Positions 28,218-36,724 of a stretch of 64,000 nucleotides of DNA are shown here, in pieces. Origin of the DNA: Achromobacter sp. MFA1 R4 (GTDB taxonomy: Bacteria > Pseudomonadota > Gammaproteobacteria > Burkholderiales > Burkholderiaceae_B). The translations under genes were made by a program, and so were the position numbers. A model generated the notes under the pieces. It saw nothing but the letters and a program-made list of their open reading frames with translations. It was not told the origin of the DNA and made no database searches. Every line of letters begins with the position of its first letter. Within the stretch, counting starts at the first letter, position 1. The stretch lies in NCBI RefSeq assembly GCF_900156745.1, contig NZ_LT707065.1, positions 4,650,001-4,714,000 on the forward strand, given 5' to 3'.

Positions 28218-29921
28218 ATGGTCACGAAAGACGATATCGCCTGGTTCAAGTCGAACTTTTTCAGCAAGATGACCGCGGCGACAAAGGGCACGCCCTTGAC
28301 CGTCGATTTCCTCACGGCGCTGGCCTGCCAGGAAAGCGGGGAAATCTGGCCGATCGCCCGCAAGAAGCTCGCGTCGGTCGATGAGGTGATGGCGCTGTGC
28401 GTGGGCGACACGCTCGACGGCCGGGGCGCTTTCCCGAAGACGTTGGGGGAATTGCTGAGCAAGCCGGATGGACAGCGCATGTTCGAGATGGGCCGCGAGG
28501 CGCTGGTCAACATGGCCAACGTCGTGGGGGGGACCTACAAGAAAGTCGCCGGCAACCCCAAGAAGTACTGCCATGCGTTCGGCGTGTATCAGGTGGACAT
28601 CCAGCATTTCCTGAAAGAGCCCGACTACTTTTTGCAGCGCCAATGGGCAACGTTCGATGGGTCGCTCAGGCGGGCGATGGGCGTGCTGCAGTTCGCCTTG
28701 AAGAAGCGGGGCTTCGAGGGCCGGTCCAGTCTTTCGGACTTTGAGCTGGCGACGGTGGGCATTGTCTACAACACCGGGGGCTACAAGGAATCCAAGGGCC
28801 TGGAGCAGGGGTTCCAACCCGAAGGCGGCAAGCACTACGGGCAGGCGCTCTTCGATCTCATCCGGCTAGCGCACACGGTGCCGGATCCGGGCGCGGACGC
28901 GCCCTTGCTGGAGACGCCCGCAGCGGGCCAGGCGTTGATCGCCGCCCCTTCCCCGGTCACGCGCGATGGCACGCCCATGAAAGTGGCCATCACCGACGGC
29001 ATGCTCAGGGTCCGCAGCGAACCGCGCATCAGCGACCCGCCGCAGGCCAACGTCGTGGCCCATCTGCCCGACGGGCATCCCGTGCGGGCCCTGGCGGGGC
29101 CGACCAGAGGATTTTTCCAGATCGAGACCAGCCTCAATGGCGCCCTGGTCCAGGGATTCTCCTCGGCGAAATTCCTGGTGGCCGGGCCGTCCAACCAGAA
29201 GATCGACGTCAGCAGGCCAGCCGACGCAACGGCGGCTTCGCGCGTCGTCGAGGTCAATATGCCCGAGAAGGCCGGGGTCGTGACCCGGCGCAAGGACCGG
29301 GCCACGGCGCGCTCGCTGAACGAAAAGGGCGCACCCGGGCGGTCCGGCACCACGCCTGACGAATTGCGCGCGGAACTGGGCGCCATCGTCGACTACCTGG
29401 ATGTCGAGAATCCCGACTTCCTGCGATATCAGCCCACCCGGACCGCGACCTTTTGCAATATCTATGCGCATGACTTCTGCCGCCTCGCAGGCGCCTACAT
29501 TCCCAGGGTGTGGTGGTCCGGTCAGGCGCTGATGCAGTTGGCCCAGGGCAAACCGGTGCAGCCCCTGCTGGGCAATACCCTTTTCGAGATGCGGGCGAAC
29601 GACCTGTTCCGGTGGCTGCGCGATTTCGGGGCGGGGTTTGGATGGCGTCAGACGGGCACGCTGACAAAGCTGCAGACCGAAGCCAACCAGGGGGCCATCG
29701 GCGTCATCGTGGCGCGGCGCAGGGAAGATGGAAAGTCCGGCCACATCGTCATCGTGGTGCCGGAAACGGCGGACGTCACCGCCAAACGGGATGCCACCGG
29801 CGAGGTGGTCGCGCCTGTGCAAAGCCAGGCGGGGGCCACGAACTTCAAACGGGGCCGGGGGCGGGCGAACTGGTGGAAAGGCGAGGAATTCGCCGAAAGC
29901 GCATTTTGGCTACACGCGTGA
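28218..29921 (+). CDS. Putative bifunctional peptidoglycan hydrolase with SH3-like domain; possible secreted effector
   Basis: 567 residues from ATG 28218, which has GGGGAG upstream; a start 15 codons earlier lacks this. There is no signal peptide or membrane segment. The N-terminal region (about 1-195) looks like a lysozyme or transglycosylase fold, with E39 in ALACQESGEIW and HAFGVYQVDIQHFL further on. The middle (about 255-330) resembles a bacterial SH3 domain (DGMLRVRSEPR, LPDGHPVRAL). The C-terminal part resembles a CHAP/NlpC-type cysteine amidase, with C413 in TFCNIYAHDFCRLAG and H509 in SGHIVIVVPE. A leaderless two-enzyme architecture fits a type VI effector or phage-like endolysin. 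No secretion or holin genes are adjacent. Domain calls are by eye. Confidence 0.6.
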   Translation: MVTKDDIAWFKSNFFSKMTAATKGTPLTVDFLTALACQESGEIWPIARKKLASVDEVMALCVGDTLDGRGAFPKTLGELLSKPDGQRMFEMGREALVNMANVVGGTYKKVAGNPKKYCHAFGVYQVDIQHFLKEPDYFLQRQWATFDGSLRRAMGVLQFALKKRGFEGRSSLSDFELATVGIVYNTGGYKESKGLEQGFQPEGGKHYGQALFDLIRLAHTVPDPGADAPLLETPAAGQALIAAPSPVTRDGTPMKVAITDGMLRVRSEPRISDPPQANVVAHLPDGHPVRALAGPTRGFFQIETSLNGALVQGFSSAKFLVAGPSNQKIDVSRPADATAASRVVEVNMPEKAGVVTRRKDRATARSLNEKGAPGRSGTTPDELRAELGAIVDYLDVENPDFLRYQPTRTATFCNIYAHDFCRLAGAYIPRVWWSGQALMQLAQGKPVQPLLGNTLFEMRANDLFRWLRDFGAGFGWRQTGTLTKLQTEANQGAIGVIVARRREDGKSGHIVIVVPETADVTAKRDATGEVVAPVQSQAGATNFKRGRGRANWWKGEEFAESAFWLHA

Positions 29922-29933
29922 TGGGCGCGTGAC

Positions 29934-29964
29934 GGCCCCCGGCGCCAGTGGGTCGCCGGGGGCC
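29934..29964. terminator. Bidirectional hairpin between convergent genes
   Basis: GGCCCCCGGCG (29934-29944) and CGCCGGGGGCC (29954-29964) form a perfect 11-pair stem with a nine-base loop. It lies midway between the hydrolase stop and the stop of the convergent DUF2383-like gene. Confidence 0.75.
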
Positions 29965-29974
29965 GCAAGCGGGA

Positions 29975-30424
29975 TCAAGTCGCGGCGCGGTAGCGGTCGC
30001 GCAGGTCGCGGATCTGATCGTGGTTGCGCAGCACCCCCTGGTACTGGCGTTCGACCACCGCGCGGATGTTCTCCGGCAGCATTTCCTTCAGCGCCTTGCT
30101 GTAGGCGGCTTTTGCCACGTCCTCGCCGCGCTCGCACTCTTCGAGCAGCACGAGGTCCGTGCGGCTTGCGACGGCGGCCTTCAGGTTGGTCCAGCCCCGG
30201 TGCATCGCGCCGGACACCGTGCCGCTATCTTCCGGCTTCTCGCCCAACTGGGCCACCAGGGCCTGCAGCTCGGCAGCGCCCGCCGCGCAATCGCGCGAAC
30301 GGTTCCCGAAGAGTTCCCGAAGTTCAGGGGTCTTCGTGTCTTCGGCCGCAGCCGCGAAGCCCTTCTCGCCATCCTTCGAGATTTCGATGAGATCGTTCAA
30401 CACCTTGGTCACATGGTCGGCCAT
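29975..30424 (-). CDS. PA2169-family (DUF2383) four-helix-bundle protein
   Basis: A 149-residue all-helical protein with KVLNDLIEISKDGEKGFAAA at the N-terminus and AMHRGWTNLKAAVASR in the middle, ending in the basic YQGVLRNHDQIRDLRDRYRA. This is the pattern of the DUF2383/PA2169 ferritin-like family, often stress-induced. The acidic residues needed for a di-iron site (EISKDGE, EECERGED, HDQIRD) are partly present, so metal binding is possible but unproven. It appears to be a single-gene unit, ended by the shared hairpin at 29934-29964. Confidence 0.82.
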   Translation of the reverse strand: MADHVTKVLNDLIEISKDGEKGFAAAAEDTKTPELRELFGNRSRDCAAGAAELQALVAQLGEKPEDSGTVSGAMHRGWTNLKAAVASRTDLVLLEECERGEDVAKAAYSKALKEMLPENIRAVVERQYQGVLRNHDQIRDLRDRYRAAT

Positions 30425-30516
30425 ATCGGTCTCCTTGGTTTGGATACCAGGCGGCGGCTACCGCCTGTCAGGAAGGAGACTCAGCAAGCCGCGTGCCTGG
30501 GCTGGCCGCCGGCGGG

Positions 30517-31803
30517 TCAGACGCGCGGGCAGGTCGATCCGGCCTTCAACGCGTCCAGGTCGTCGTCGCTCATGTCCAGGGCCAGCGACGCCATGGCGCA
30601 GGTCACCGCCAACGCGTTGCGCAATTCGTCTTCGTGGATGATGCCGGCTACGTCGCCGCGCGACAGGATGTGGCGCACGCGTGACTCGGGCTTTTCGAAA
30701 CCGGCCACCAGACGCAGCGCGGGAATGCCGTGTTTCGCAAAATTGGCGTGGTCTGAATTGGGCATGAAGGGCAGCCAGTGCGACACCGCCACGCCGGCCC
30801 GCGCGGCGGCGCCGTCCACCACGCCCGCCAGCGCCGGATATTCGCTGATCAGCGCGCACAGGGTGTCGTCGCCCGCGACAGTGTCCAGGTTGATGTTGAA
30901 CTTCAAGGTGTCGCGTTCCGTAGCCGGCATATCGGCCAGATAGCGGGCCGATCCTGCCAGCGCCCATTCTTCGGCGGTGAAGAAGCAGATGCGCAGGCCT
31001 GGCGTGCCGGGGCCCAGCCTGGGCTCCAGGATGCGCGCCGCGGCCAGCGCAACGGCGACGCCGGTGGCATTGTCCAGCGCGCTGCAGCCCAGGTCGTGGC
31101 CGTCCATGTGCGCGCTGATGACGATCCGGCTGTCGCGTCCGCCGGGAAGGTCCAGGATGCCGGCGCAGGCCATCGAATCGCGCAGTTCCTCGCCCTGGAT
31201 GTGCAGGCGCACGCGTGCGCCGGGCTGGGCAGCCAATGCCAGGGCCGCTTCGTGATCGATGTAGGCCGCCGGAATGCCCGCGCCGTCGCGCGGCCGGCCC
31301 GAGGATCCGGACAAGGGACCGGCCCCGGGCAGCGGGTTGGCGATCAGGAAAGCGACCGCGCCTTGCGCCACCGCCATGTCGTACTTGCGGCGACGATGCA
31401 CATGGCCTTGGGAAAACGGATACTCGTGGCGCACGAGCACGATCTTGCCGCGCACGGCATCGCCGGCGCGCTCGAAGTCTTCCGGACGGCCTGCGCCCAG
31501 GTCCAGGACCGTGCCTTCCAGTCCTTCCGGTGCGGTGGAGGCCGAACGCAACAGGGGTACGCATTCCAGGTTCGCCGGCTTGCCGCCCAGCAGGGTCAGG
31601 CTGCTGGCAAGACAGCGCCAGCCATCGTAGGGCACGCTGACCCGCCGGACATCGGGTCCAATCTCCCGCAGGCGCGTCAGCGCCCATTCCATGGCCGCCT
31701 CGTCCTGCCCGGTGCCGGACAGGCGTCCGCCAAAACCGCAAATGGTCTGAAAATCGTTCATCAGGGCCGAGTCGCCGGCCGCCGCCTGTTGCCAGGATGT
31801 CAT
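30517..31803 (-). CDS. M28-family zinc aminopeptidase/carboxypeptidase
   Basis: 428 residues from ATG 31803, with GGAGAC eight bases upstream. No signal peptide is visible. The M28 metal ligands can be traced: H and D in ISAHMDGHDLGCSALDNATG, the catalytic and metal Glu pair in FTAEEWALAGS, D in NINLDTVAGDD and the last His in NSDHANFAKHGIPALRL. The N-terminal half carries an inserted PA-like region around DLGAGRPEDFERAGDAVRG. It lies 47 bases downstream of the Bug binding-protein gene, so it likely hydrolyses an imported conjugate or peptide inside the cell. The substrate is unknown. Confidence 0.88.
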   Translation of the reverse strand: MTSWQQAAAGDSALMNDFQTICGFGGRLSGTGQDEAAMEWALTRLREIGPDVRRVSVPYDGWRCLASSLTLLGGKPANLECVPLLRSASTAPEGLEGTVLDLGAGRPEDFERAGDAVRGKIVLVRHEYPFSQGHVHRRRKYDMAVAQGAVAFLIANPLPGAGPLSGSSGRPRDGAGIPAAYIDHEAALALAAQPGARVRLHIQGEELRDSMACAGILDLPGGRDSRIVISAHMDGHDLGCSALDNATGVAVALAAARILEPRLGPGTPGLRICFFTAEEWALAGSARYLADMPATERDTLKFNINLDTVAGDDTLCALISEYPALAGVVDGAAARAGVAVSHWLPFMPNSDHANFAKHGIPALRLVAGFEKPESRVRHILSRGDVAGIIHEDELRNALAVTCAMASLALDMSDDDLDALKAGSTCPRV

Positions 31804-31850
31804 GGATGTCTCCGGCGCCGCGCATCGCTGGGCGGCGCATATAACGGTGG

Positions 31851-32828
31851 TTATTCGAACGTGATGTTGGCGCGCTGCACGACGTCGGCCCAGCGCTGGA
31901 AATCCTGCGCCAACAACGCCTTCAGGGCAGCGGCGCTCGTATCCGGCGGCAGGTTCATGCCCACGCTGGACAGCCGTTGTTTGACGGCGTCCGATTGCAT
32001 GACCTTGGCCATCGCGTCCGCCAGCTTTTTCTGCACGTCTGCGGGCGTTCCGGACGGCGCCACCAGGCCCCACCAGCTCTGCACGGTCAATCCCGGATAA
32101 CCCAGTTCCTGAAACGTCGGCACATCGGGCGTGCCGGCCTGGCGCGTGGGCGCAGACACGGCAAGCGGCTTGATTTTTCCGCCCTGGTACAGCGCGACGG
32201 CCGTGGGCATGGTGGTGAAGCTGGCCTGGATCTGTCCGCCGGCCAGATCATTGACCGACGCGGACGCGCCCTTGTAGGGGATGTGCGCGAGCTTGGTCTT
32301 GGTGGTCAGCATGAACAGTTCGGCCATCAGGTGGGTCAAGGACCCATTGCCTCCCGACCCGATGGAAATCGTGTCGGGCTTGGCCGTGGCGGCTGCAACC
32401 AGCGACGCGACGTCCTGGGCTTCAAACGCGGGATTGACGAACAGGTACGTGGGCGACAGTCCCAAGAGCGTGATCGGCGCGAAATCCTGCTTCGCATCGT
32501 ATTTCACGCGGTCCTTGTACAGCGCCGGAACGATGGTGAACGGCACGTCGGCCAGCAGCAGGGTGTAGCCGTCGGGCGCCTCGGTGGCCACATAGGCAGT
32601 GCCCAGCATCGATCCCGCGCCGGCGCGGTTTTCGACAACGACCGATTGGCCAAGCTGGGCGGCCAGTTGATCGCTGATGGCGCGGGCCACCACGTCCGAA
32701 CTGCCGCCGGCCGAATAGGGCACGACGATCTTGATCGGCTTATCGGGATAGGCGGCCGAGACGGTTTGCGCGCTGACCAGGAAGAGGGGAGCGGCCAGGG
32801 CGGCCAGGGTGTTTTTCCACTTGGACAT
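31851..32828 (-). CDS. Bug-family (TctC) tripartite tricarboxylate transporter binding protein
   Basis: A 325-residue periplasmic receptor. The signal peptide ends near QTVSA, followed by the family opening YPDKPIKIVVPYSAGGSSD and NRAGAGSMLGTAYVA. The conserved ligand loops SIGSGGNGSLTHLMAELF and HIPYKGASASVNDLAGGQI are present. No TctA or TctB membrane genes are nearby, which is usual for the many orphan Bug proteins of Bordetella and Achromobacter. It is encoded between a LysR regulator and the M28 peptidase on one strand, so its ligand may be the substrate or product of that peptidase, which is inference. Confidence 0.93.
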   Translation of the reverse strand: MSKWKNTLAALAAPLFLVSAQTVSAAYPDKPIKIVVPYSAGGSSDVVARAISDQLAAQLGQSVVVENRAGAGSMLGTAYVATEAPDGYTLLLADVPFTIVPALYKDRVKYDAKQDFAPITLLGLSPTYLFVNPAFEAQDVASLVAAATAKPDTISIGSGGNGSLTHLMAELFMLTTKTKLAHIPYKGASASVNDLAGGQIQASFTTMPTAVALYQGGKIKPLAVSAPTRQAGTPDVPTFQELGYPGLTVQSWWGLVAPSGTPADVQKKLADAMAKVMQSDAVKQRLSSVGMNLPPDTSAAALKALLAQDFQRWADVVQRANITFE

Positions 32829-32912
32829 GATTTTTATGGTGATCCATGAATAATTTCACGTCATTGTGGTGGGTGCGTGCGGCCCCAGGCAAAGGAAGTA
32901 TGCGCATGGGAT

Positions 32913-32927
32913 ATTCCAAGTTGGAAT
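32913..32927 (-). promoter_or_regulatory. LysR-type box (T-N11-A dyad)
   Basis: ATTCCAAGTTGGAAT is a perfect 7-1-7 inverted repeat containing T-N11-A, about 85-100 bases before the Bug gene start. This is the expected site and distance for activation by the LysR protein encoded immediately upstream. Confidence 0.65.
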
Positions 32928-32945
32928 GCCGCGGACGGGCCGGCT

Positions 32946-32980
32946 GGGGGGGCTGGGGGCTGGGGGGCTTGGAGCTTGGG
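32946..32980 (+). repeat. G-tract cluster with quadruplex potential
   Basis: Runs of seven, five, six and three G separated by CT, CT and CTTGGAGCTT lie between the LysR stop and the LysR box. On the plus strand, which is the template for these minus-strand genes, the array could fold into a G-quadruplex. Confidence 0.6.
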
Positions 32981-32982
32981 CG

Positions 32983-33906
32983 TCAGGCCAGGCCCGCGTA
33001 GCTGCGCGCCCGGGCATTGAGTTCCTGCCCGCGCGCGACGACCCAGTCGCAGAACGCCTGGCAGTACGGACCGCCCACATTGGGGCGCGGCTGCATCAGG
33101 TGATAGCCGTAACGGCCCTCCACGGTTTCTTTGAATGGGCGCACCAGTTGGCCAGACTTCAACTGGTCCAGCACCATGCACAGCGGCATGATCCCCGCGC
33201 CCAGTCCATTCATCACGGCCGGCAGCAGGATCGAAAAGCCTTCGTACTCGGCCGCGGTCGCGGCGGGTCCCGACCACAGGGGCGCGACATCGGCTCGCCA
33301 TTCGTCCCAGCCATAGCCGCGCTGGGCGCGCTTGAGCAACGGCAACTGCGCGATGTCGTCCACGGATTTGACGGGATGGCGTTGCAGCAACGACGGCGCG
33401 GCCACCAGCGTCATCTCGCGGCCGCACAGATACTGCGCGCTCATGCCCGACACATAGCCGGTGTGAAGCTGGATTTCGGCGTCGAACCGTTCCGCGCGGT
33501 CACGCCCATGCAACAGGCGCGGACGGATGTTGACGCGGATCTCGGGGTGCGCCTCGAAGAATTCGGACAGACGCGGCAGCAGGAAGAACTGGGCAAAGGA
33601 CGGAGAGACCGCCACGTTGAGGGCGACGCGCGAGGCGGGATTGGCCACCAGCGCGTCCGCCTCATCGATGAGGCGCACCGCGGCGCTGATGCGTTCCAGG
33701 TACAGGGCGCCGGCGTAGGTCAGACGCAGGCCCGCGGGCATGCGCTTGAAGAGGGCCGTGCCGAGGCGGTCTTCCAACGCCGCCACGTGCTTGCTGACCG
33801 CGCTTTGGGTCAGGTTCAGCGCTTCGGCGGCGCGGCTGAAATTCAGCGTTTCTGCGGCGGTCAGGAAGATGCGCAGCGAGGACAACGAGTTGCGGGTGCC
33901 TTTCAT
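32983..33906 (-). CDS. LysR-family transcriptional regulator (GcvA-like)
   Basis: 307 residues from ATG 33906 (MKGTRNSLSSLRIF); earlier in-frame codons up to 34008 run through the promoter repeats. The N-terminal helix-turn-helix is AAETLNFSRAAEALNLTQSA followed by VSKHVAALEDRLG. The effector domain has LPLLKRAQRGYGWDEW and GLGAGIMPLCM, as in the GcvA/AmpR branch. It is encoded upstream of, and in the same direction as, the Bug and M28 genes, with a T-N11-A dyad in front of the Bug gene. Direct control of those two genes is therefore likely. Confidence 0.9.
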   Translation of the reverse strand: MKGTRNSLSSLRIFLTAAETLNFSRAAEALNLTQSAVSKHVAALEDRLGTALFKRMPAGLRLTYAGALYLERISAAVRLIDEADALVANPASRVALNVAVSPSFAQFFLLPRLSEFFEAHPEIRVNIRPRLLHGRDRAERFDAEIQLHTGYVSGMSAQYLCGREMTLVAAPSLLQRHPVKSVDDIAQLPLLKRAQRGYGWDEWRADVAPLWSGPAATAAEYEGFSILLPAVMNGLGAGIMPLCMVLDQLKSGQLVRPFKETVEGRYGYHLMQPRPNVGGPYCQAFCDWVVARGQELNARARSYAGLA

Positions 33907-33939
33907 GGGGATCGGGAAGGGGCATGGGGGTGGCCGTAA

Positions 33940-33969
33940 TTTACTGCGTGCGCATTTACGGCGTGCGCA
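33940..33969. repeat. Tandem 15-base direct repeat upstream of LysR gene
   Basis: TTTACTGCGTGCGCA is followed at once by TTTACGGCGTGCGCA, one mismatch apart. The pair lies 34-63 bases before the LysR start in the region shared with comEC. It may be a regulator site or promoter duplication. Confidence 0.6.
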
Positions 33970-34043
33970 AGCAACCCGCGGTTGGCCGACATGGATGAAA
34001 CAGTTCACCCTGCCGTCCGCGGGGCGCGGTCGCCGCCTACGCT

Positions 34044-36497
34044 GTGTCCTTTCGGGAGAAAGACATCACGGGCCGGTCGTTCTGCGTTGCGTTCGTGGCG
34101 GGTGCGGGCCTGGTACAGACCCTGCCGGCGCTGCCCGGCGCGTTAATCCTGTTGCTGGCGGTGGCGGCCGCCGCCGCGGCCTGTGCGGTCTGCATGCGCG
34201 CCCGGCATCCTGGCCTGCGCATCCTCGCCGCGCTGGCGCTGGGATTTTCGGCTGGCCTGCTCAACGCGGCGGTGCAGGCCCAGCTTCGCATGGACGACGC
34301 GCTGGCCGACATGCATCAGGACGAAGTCTCCCGCCTGGTCGTGCGCGTGGCGGCGCTGCCCGAGGGTGATGCACAGCGCCAGCGCTTCCTGGCGGAGCTG
34401 GATGGCCCTGCGCGTCCGGGCATTCCGTCGCGCATCCAGGTCACCTGGCAGGCGGGCGCTGGAGCCAACCAGACCGTGCCGCAGGTGTTGCCCGGCCAGG
34501 TCTGGCGCATGGCGCTGGTGCTGAGGCGGCCGCACGGCTTGCTCAATCCCGCGGGGCCGGACATCGAAGGGCGCCTGTTCGCCGAGGGCGTGCGCGCCGT
34601 GGGCACGGTGCGCGGACAGCCCGACCTGCTGGCGGACCGACCATGGGCCACGCCCGGCATCGCCATCGAGCGGGCGCGGCACCATGTGCGCGAAGGCATG
34701 CGGGCGGCGTTGGATGGGCACCGGTATGCGCCCGTGATGATCGCGCTGGCGATCGGCGACCAGGCCGGCGTGTCGCGCGAGGACTGGCGGATCTTCAACC
34801 GCAGCGGCATCACGCACCTCGTTTCGATCAGCGGCATGCACGTCACGTCGATCGCCGGCATTGCGGGATTGATCGCGTCGTCGCTGTGGCGACGCCTGCG
34901 CTGGCGCGGCGTGGGCGTGGCGGAGCGGATGCCAGCGCGTGTCGCGGGCGGGTGCGTGGCGGCGATGGTCGCGCTGCTGTACTGCCTGCTCGCGGGCTGG
35001 GGCGTGCCCGCCCGGCGCACCTTCTTCATGCTGCTCGTGGTGCTGGCGGCGGCGCTGTCGCGCCTGCCGTTGTCCGGCGACCGGGTGCTGGCCTGCGCGG
35101 CCGCGGCGGTGGTTGCGCTCGATCCGTGGGCGCCGGTGTCGGCGGGCTTCTGGCTGTCGTTCGGCGCGGTGGCCGTACTGCTGCGCATCGCGGCCGCGCC
35201 CATCGACGCCCAGGCCGGCTGGCGTGCGCGGTGGGCGGCCCGAGCCGGTCAGGCCGTGCGTCTGCAGCTCATGGTCACCGTCGGCCTAATGCCGTTGCTG
35301 GCCTTTCTGGTGCACCAAGTGTCGCTCGGGTCGCCCCTGGCCAATGCCGTCGCGATTCCGTCGGTGACTTTCATCGTGACGCCGCTGGCGCTGCTGTGCG
35401 CGGCGTTGTCCTGCGTGCCGGGGGCGGACGGGCTCGCCGCGTGGGCGGGGCAGGCCGGGCTGGCGGCCTTCGACCTGACCATGGCGCCGGTGGCCTGGGT
35501 GGGCAACGCCAGTTGGGCCAGCGTCCCGGTCGCCGCGGCGGGCTGGCCCTGGCTGCTGCTGGCCGTGGCGGGCATGGCCTGGGCGTTGCAGGCGCGAGGC
35601 TGGCCGGGCCGCCATCTGGGATGGGCCTGCATGCTGCCCTTGCTGTTCTGGCGGCCGGACAGACCGGAGCCCGGTTACTGGCGCCTGAGCGCGATGGACG
35701 TGGGGCAGGGCAGCGCGATCCTGGTCGAAACCGCAACCCGGTCGCTGCTATTCGACGCCGGTCCCCGCAGCTTCGGCGGCAGCGATGCAGGCGAGCGCGT
35801 AGTGGCGCCGTTCCTGCAGGCGCGCGGCGTCACGCGGCTGGACGAGCTGGTGCTGTCGCACGCGGACATGGACCACGTCGGCGGAACGCGCGCGGTGCTG
35901 GCGGCGGTGCCAGTTGAGCGCAGCTACGCTTCGTTTGACCTGCCCGCCTTCGTGCGCCGCGACGCAAGGATGTGGCCGGATGCCGGTCAAGCGCCGCCGG
36001 CCCTGCCCAGGCAGATGGCGCGCTGCGAACGGGGGTTGCGTTGGGAGGCGGACGGTGTGGAGTTCACGTTTCTGCATCCCCGTGGCGTCAAGGACGCGCG
36101 CGCCGAGGACCGCAACGCGGATAGCTGTGTGTTGCGCGTGAAGGGCGCGCGGCATAGCTTGCTGCTGACGGGGGACGTGGGGACGGCGCAGGAGCGGGAA
36201 ATGGTGGCGCAGGGGTTGGAGCCAGCGGATGTCGTGCTGGCTCCGCATCACGGCTCGGCGTCATCCTCCGGCCGGGAGCTGGTGGAGGCTGTGAATGCGG
36301 CGCACGTCATCGCGCAGGCGGGGCATCTGAACCGGTTCCGGCATCCGGCACGGGCCGTGGAGTTGAGATGGATGCGGGCGGGGGCGCGATTCTGGCGCAG
36401 CGACAGGGATGGCGCGGTGATGGCGCAGTCGCGGCCGGAGGGGTTGGAGGTTTGGGGGCAACGGGAGCGGGGCGGGCGGTACTGGCATGGGAGATAG
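34044..36497 (+). CDS. comEC: DNA internalization-related competence protein ComEC/Rec2
   Basis: An 817-residue polytopic membrane protein forming the inner-membrane channel for transforming single-stranded DNA. The order is N-terminal helices and a DUF4131-like periplasmic OB region (to about 225), then the competence domain with ITHLVSISGMHVTS near residue 262 and several helices. A C-terminal metallo-beta-lactamase-like domain begins at AMDVGQGSAILVE (about 550), with SHADMDHVGG near 611 and APHHGSASSS near 732. The HxxxDH signature is intact, so it may be a working nuclease domain. The start is GTG with a poor ribosome site, so the N-terminus is less certain. The last 11 bases overlap a small orphan frame, and the sequence turns AT-rich right after the stop. 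Confidence 0.93.
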   Translation: MSFREKDITGRSFCVAFVAGAGLVQTLPALPGALILLLAVAAAAAACAVCMRARHPGLRILAALALGFSAGLLNAAVQAQLRMDDALADMHQDEVSRLVVRVAALPEGDAQRQRFLAELDGPARPGIPSRIQVTWQAGAGANQTVPQVLPGQVWRMALVLRRPHGLLNPAGPDIEGRLFAEGVRAVGTVRGQPDLLADRPWATPGIAIERARHHVREGMRAALDGHRYAPVMIALAIGDQAGVSREDWRIFNRSGITHLVSISGMHVTSIAGIAGLIASSLWRRLRWRGVGVAERMPARVAGGCVAAMVALLYCLLAGWGVPARRTFFMLLVVLAAALSRLPLSGDRVLACAAAAVVALDPWAPVSAGFWLSFGAVAVLLRIAAAPIDAQAGWRARWAARAGQAVRLQLMVTVGLMPLLAFLVHQVSLGSPLANAVAIPSVTFIVTPLALLCAALSCVPGADGLAAWAGQAGLAAFDLTMAPVAWVGNASWASVPVAAAGWPWLLLAVAGMAWALQARGWPGRHLGWACMLPLLFWRPDRPEPGYWRLSAMDVGQGSAILVETATRSLLFDAGPRSFGGSDAGERVVAPFLQARGVTRLDELVLSHADMDHVGGTRAVLAAVPVERSYASFDLPAFVRRDARMWPDAGQAPPALPRQMARCERGLRWEADGVEFTFLHPRGVKDARAEDRNADSCVLRVKGARHSLLLTGDVGTAQEREMVAQGLEPADVVLAPHHGSASSSGRELVEAVNAAHVIAQAGHLNRFRHPARAVELRWMRAGARFWRSDRDGAVMAQSRPEGLEVWGQRERGGRYWHGR

Positions 36498-36717
36498 AAC
36501 GCATTGGGAATGCATACATGAAGGGGCGAGATTCGAAATCTTCAATGAATCGGCGATCATTTCGAGCCTTGAATTCCTGGATATCATGTCGCAGGTCTGC
36601 GCAAGCTATTCAGAGCGGTATCCAGACGAGGGCGACCTAGTTCGTGACATGGTGGACAGGCTTGCTATTCGGCTTCGTGACGATTTCAACAAATTCCGAG
36701 CAACGCAATTGCGATAA
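36487..36717 (+). CDS. Small orphan protein at the accessory-region boundary
   Basis: 76 residues, acidic, no membrane segment, beginning inside the comEC 3' end (11-base overlap). The frame contains ECIHEGARFEIFNESAIISS and ends DDFNKFRATQLR. Base composition drops sharply compared with comEC. I do not recognise it. It could be a complete immunity-size gene, or the 3' end of a larger gene truncated when this segment joined the comEC end. It is followed seven bases later by another orphan gene on the same strand, so the two may form a pair. Confidence 0.45.
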   Translation: MGDRTHWECIHEGARFEIFNESAIISSLEFLDIMSQVCASYSERYPDEGDLVRDMVDRLAIRLRDDFNKFRATQLR

Positions 36718-36724
36718 GAACATC

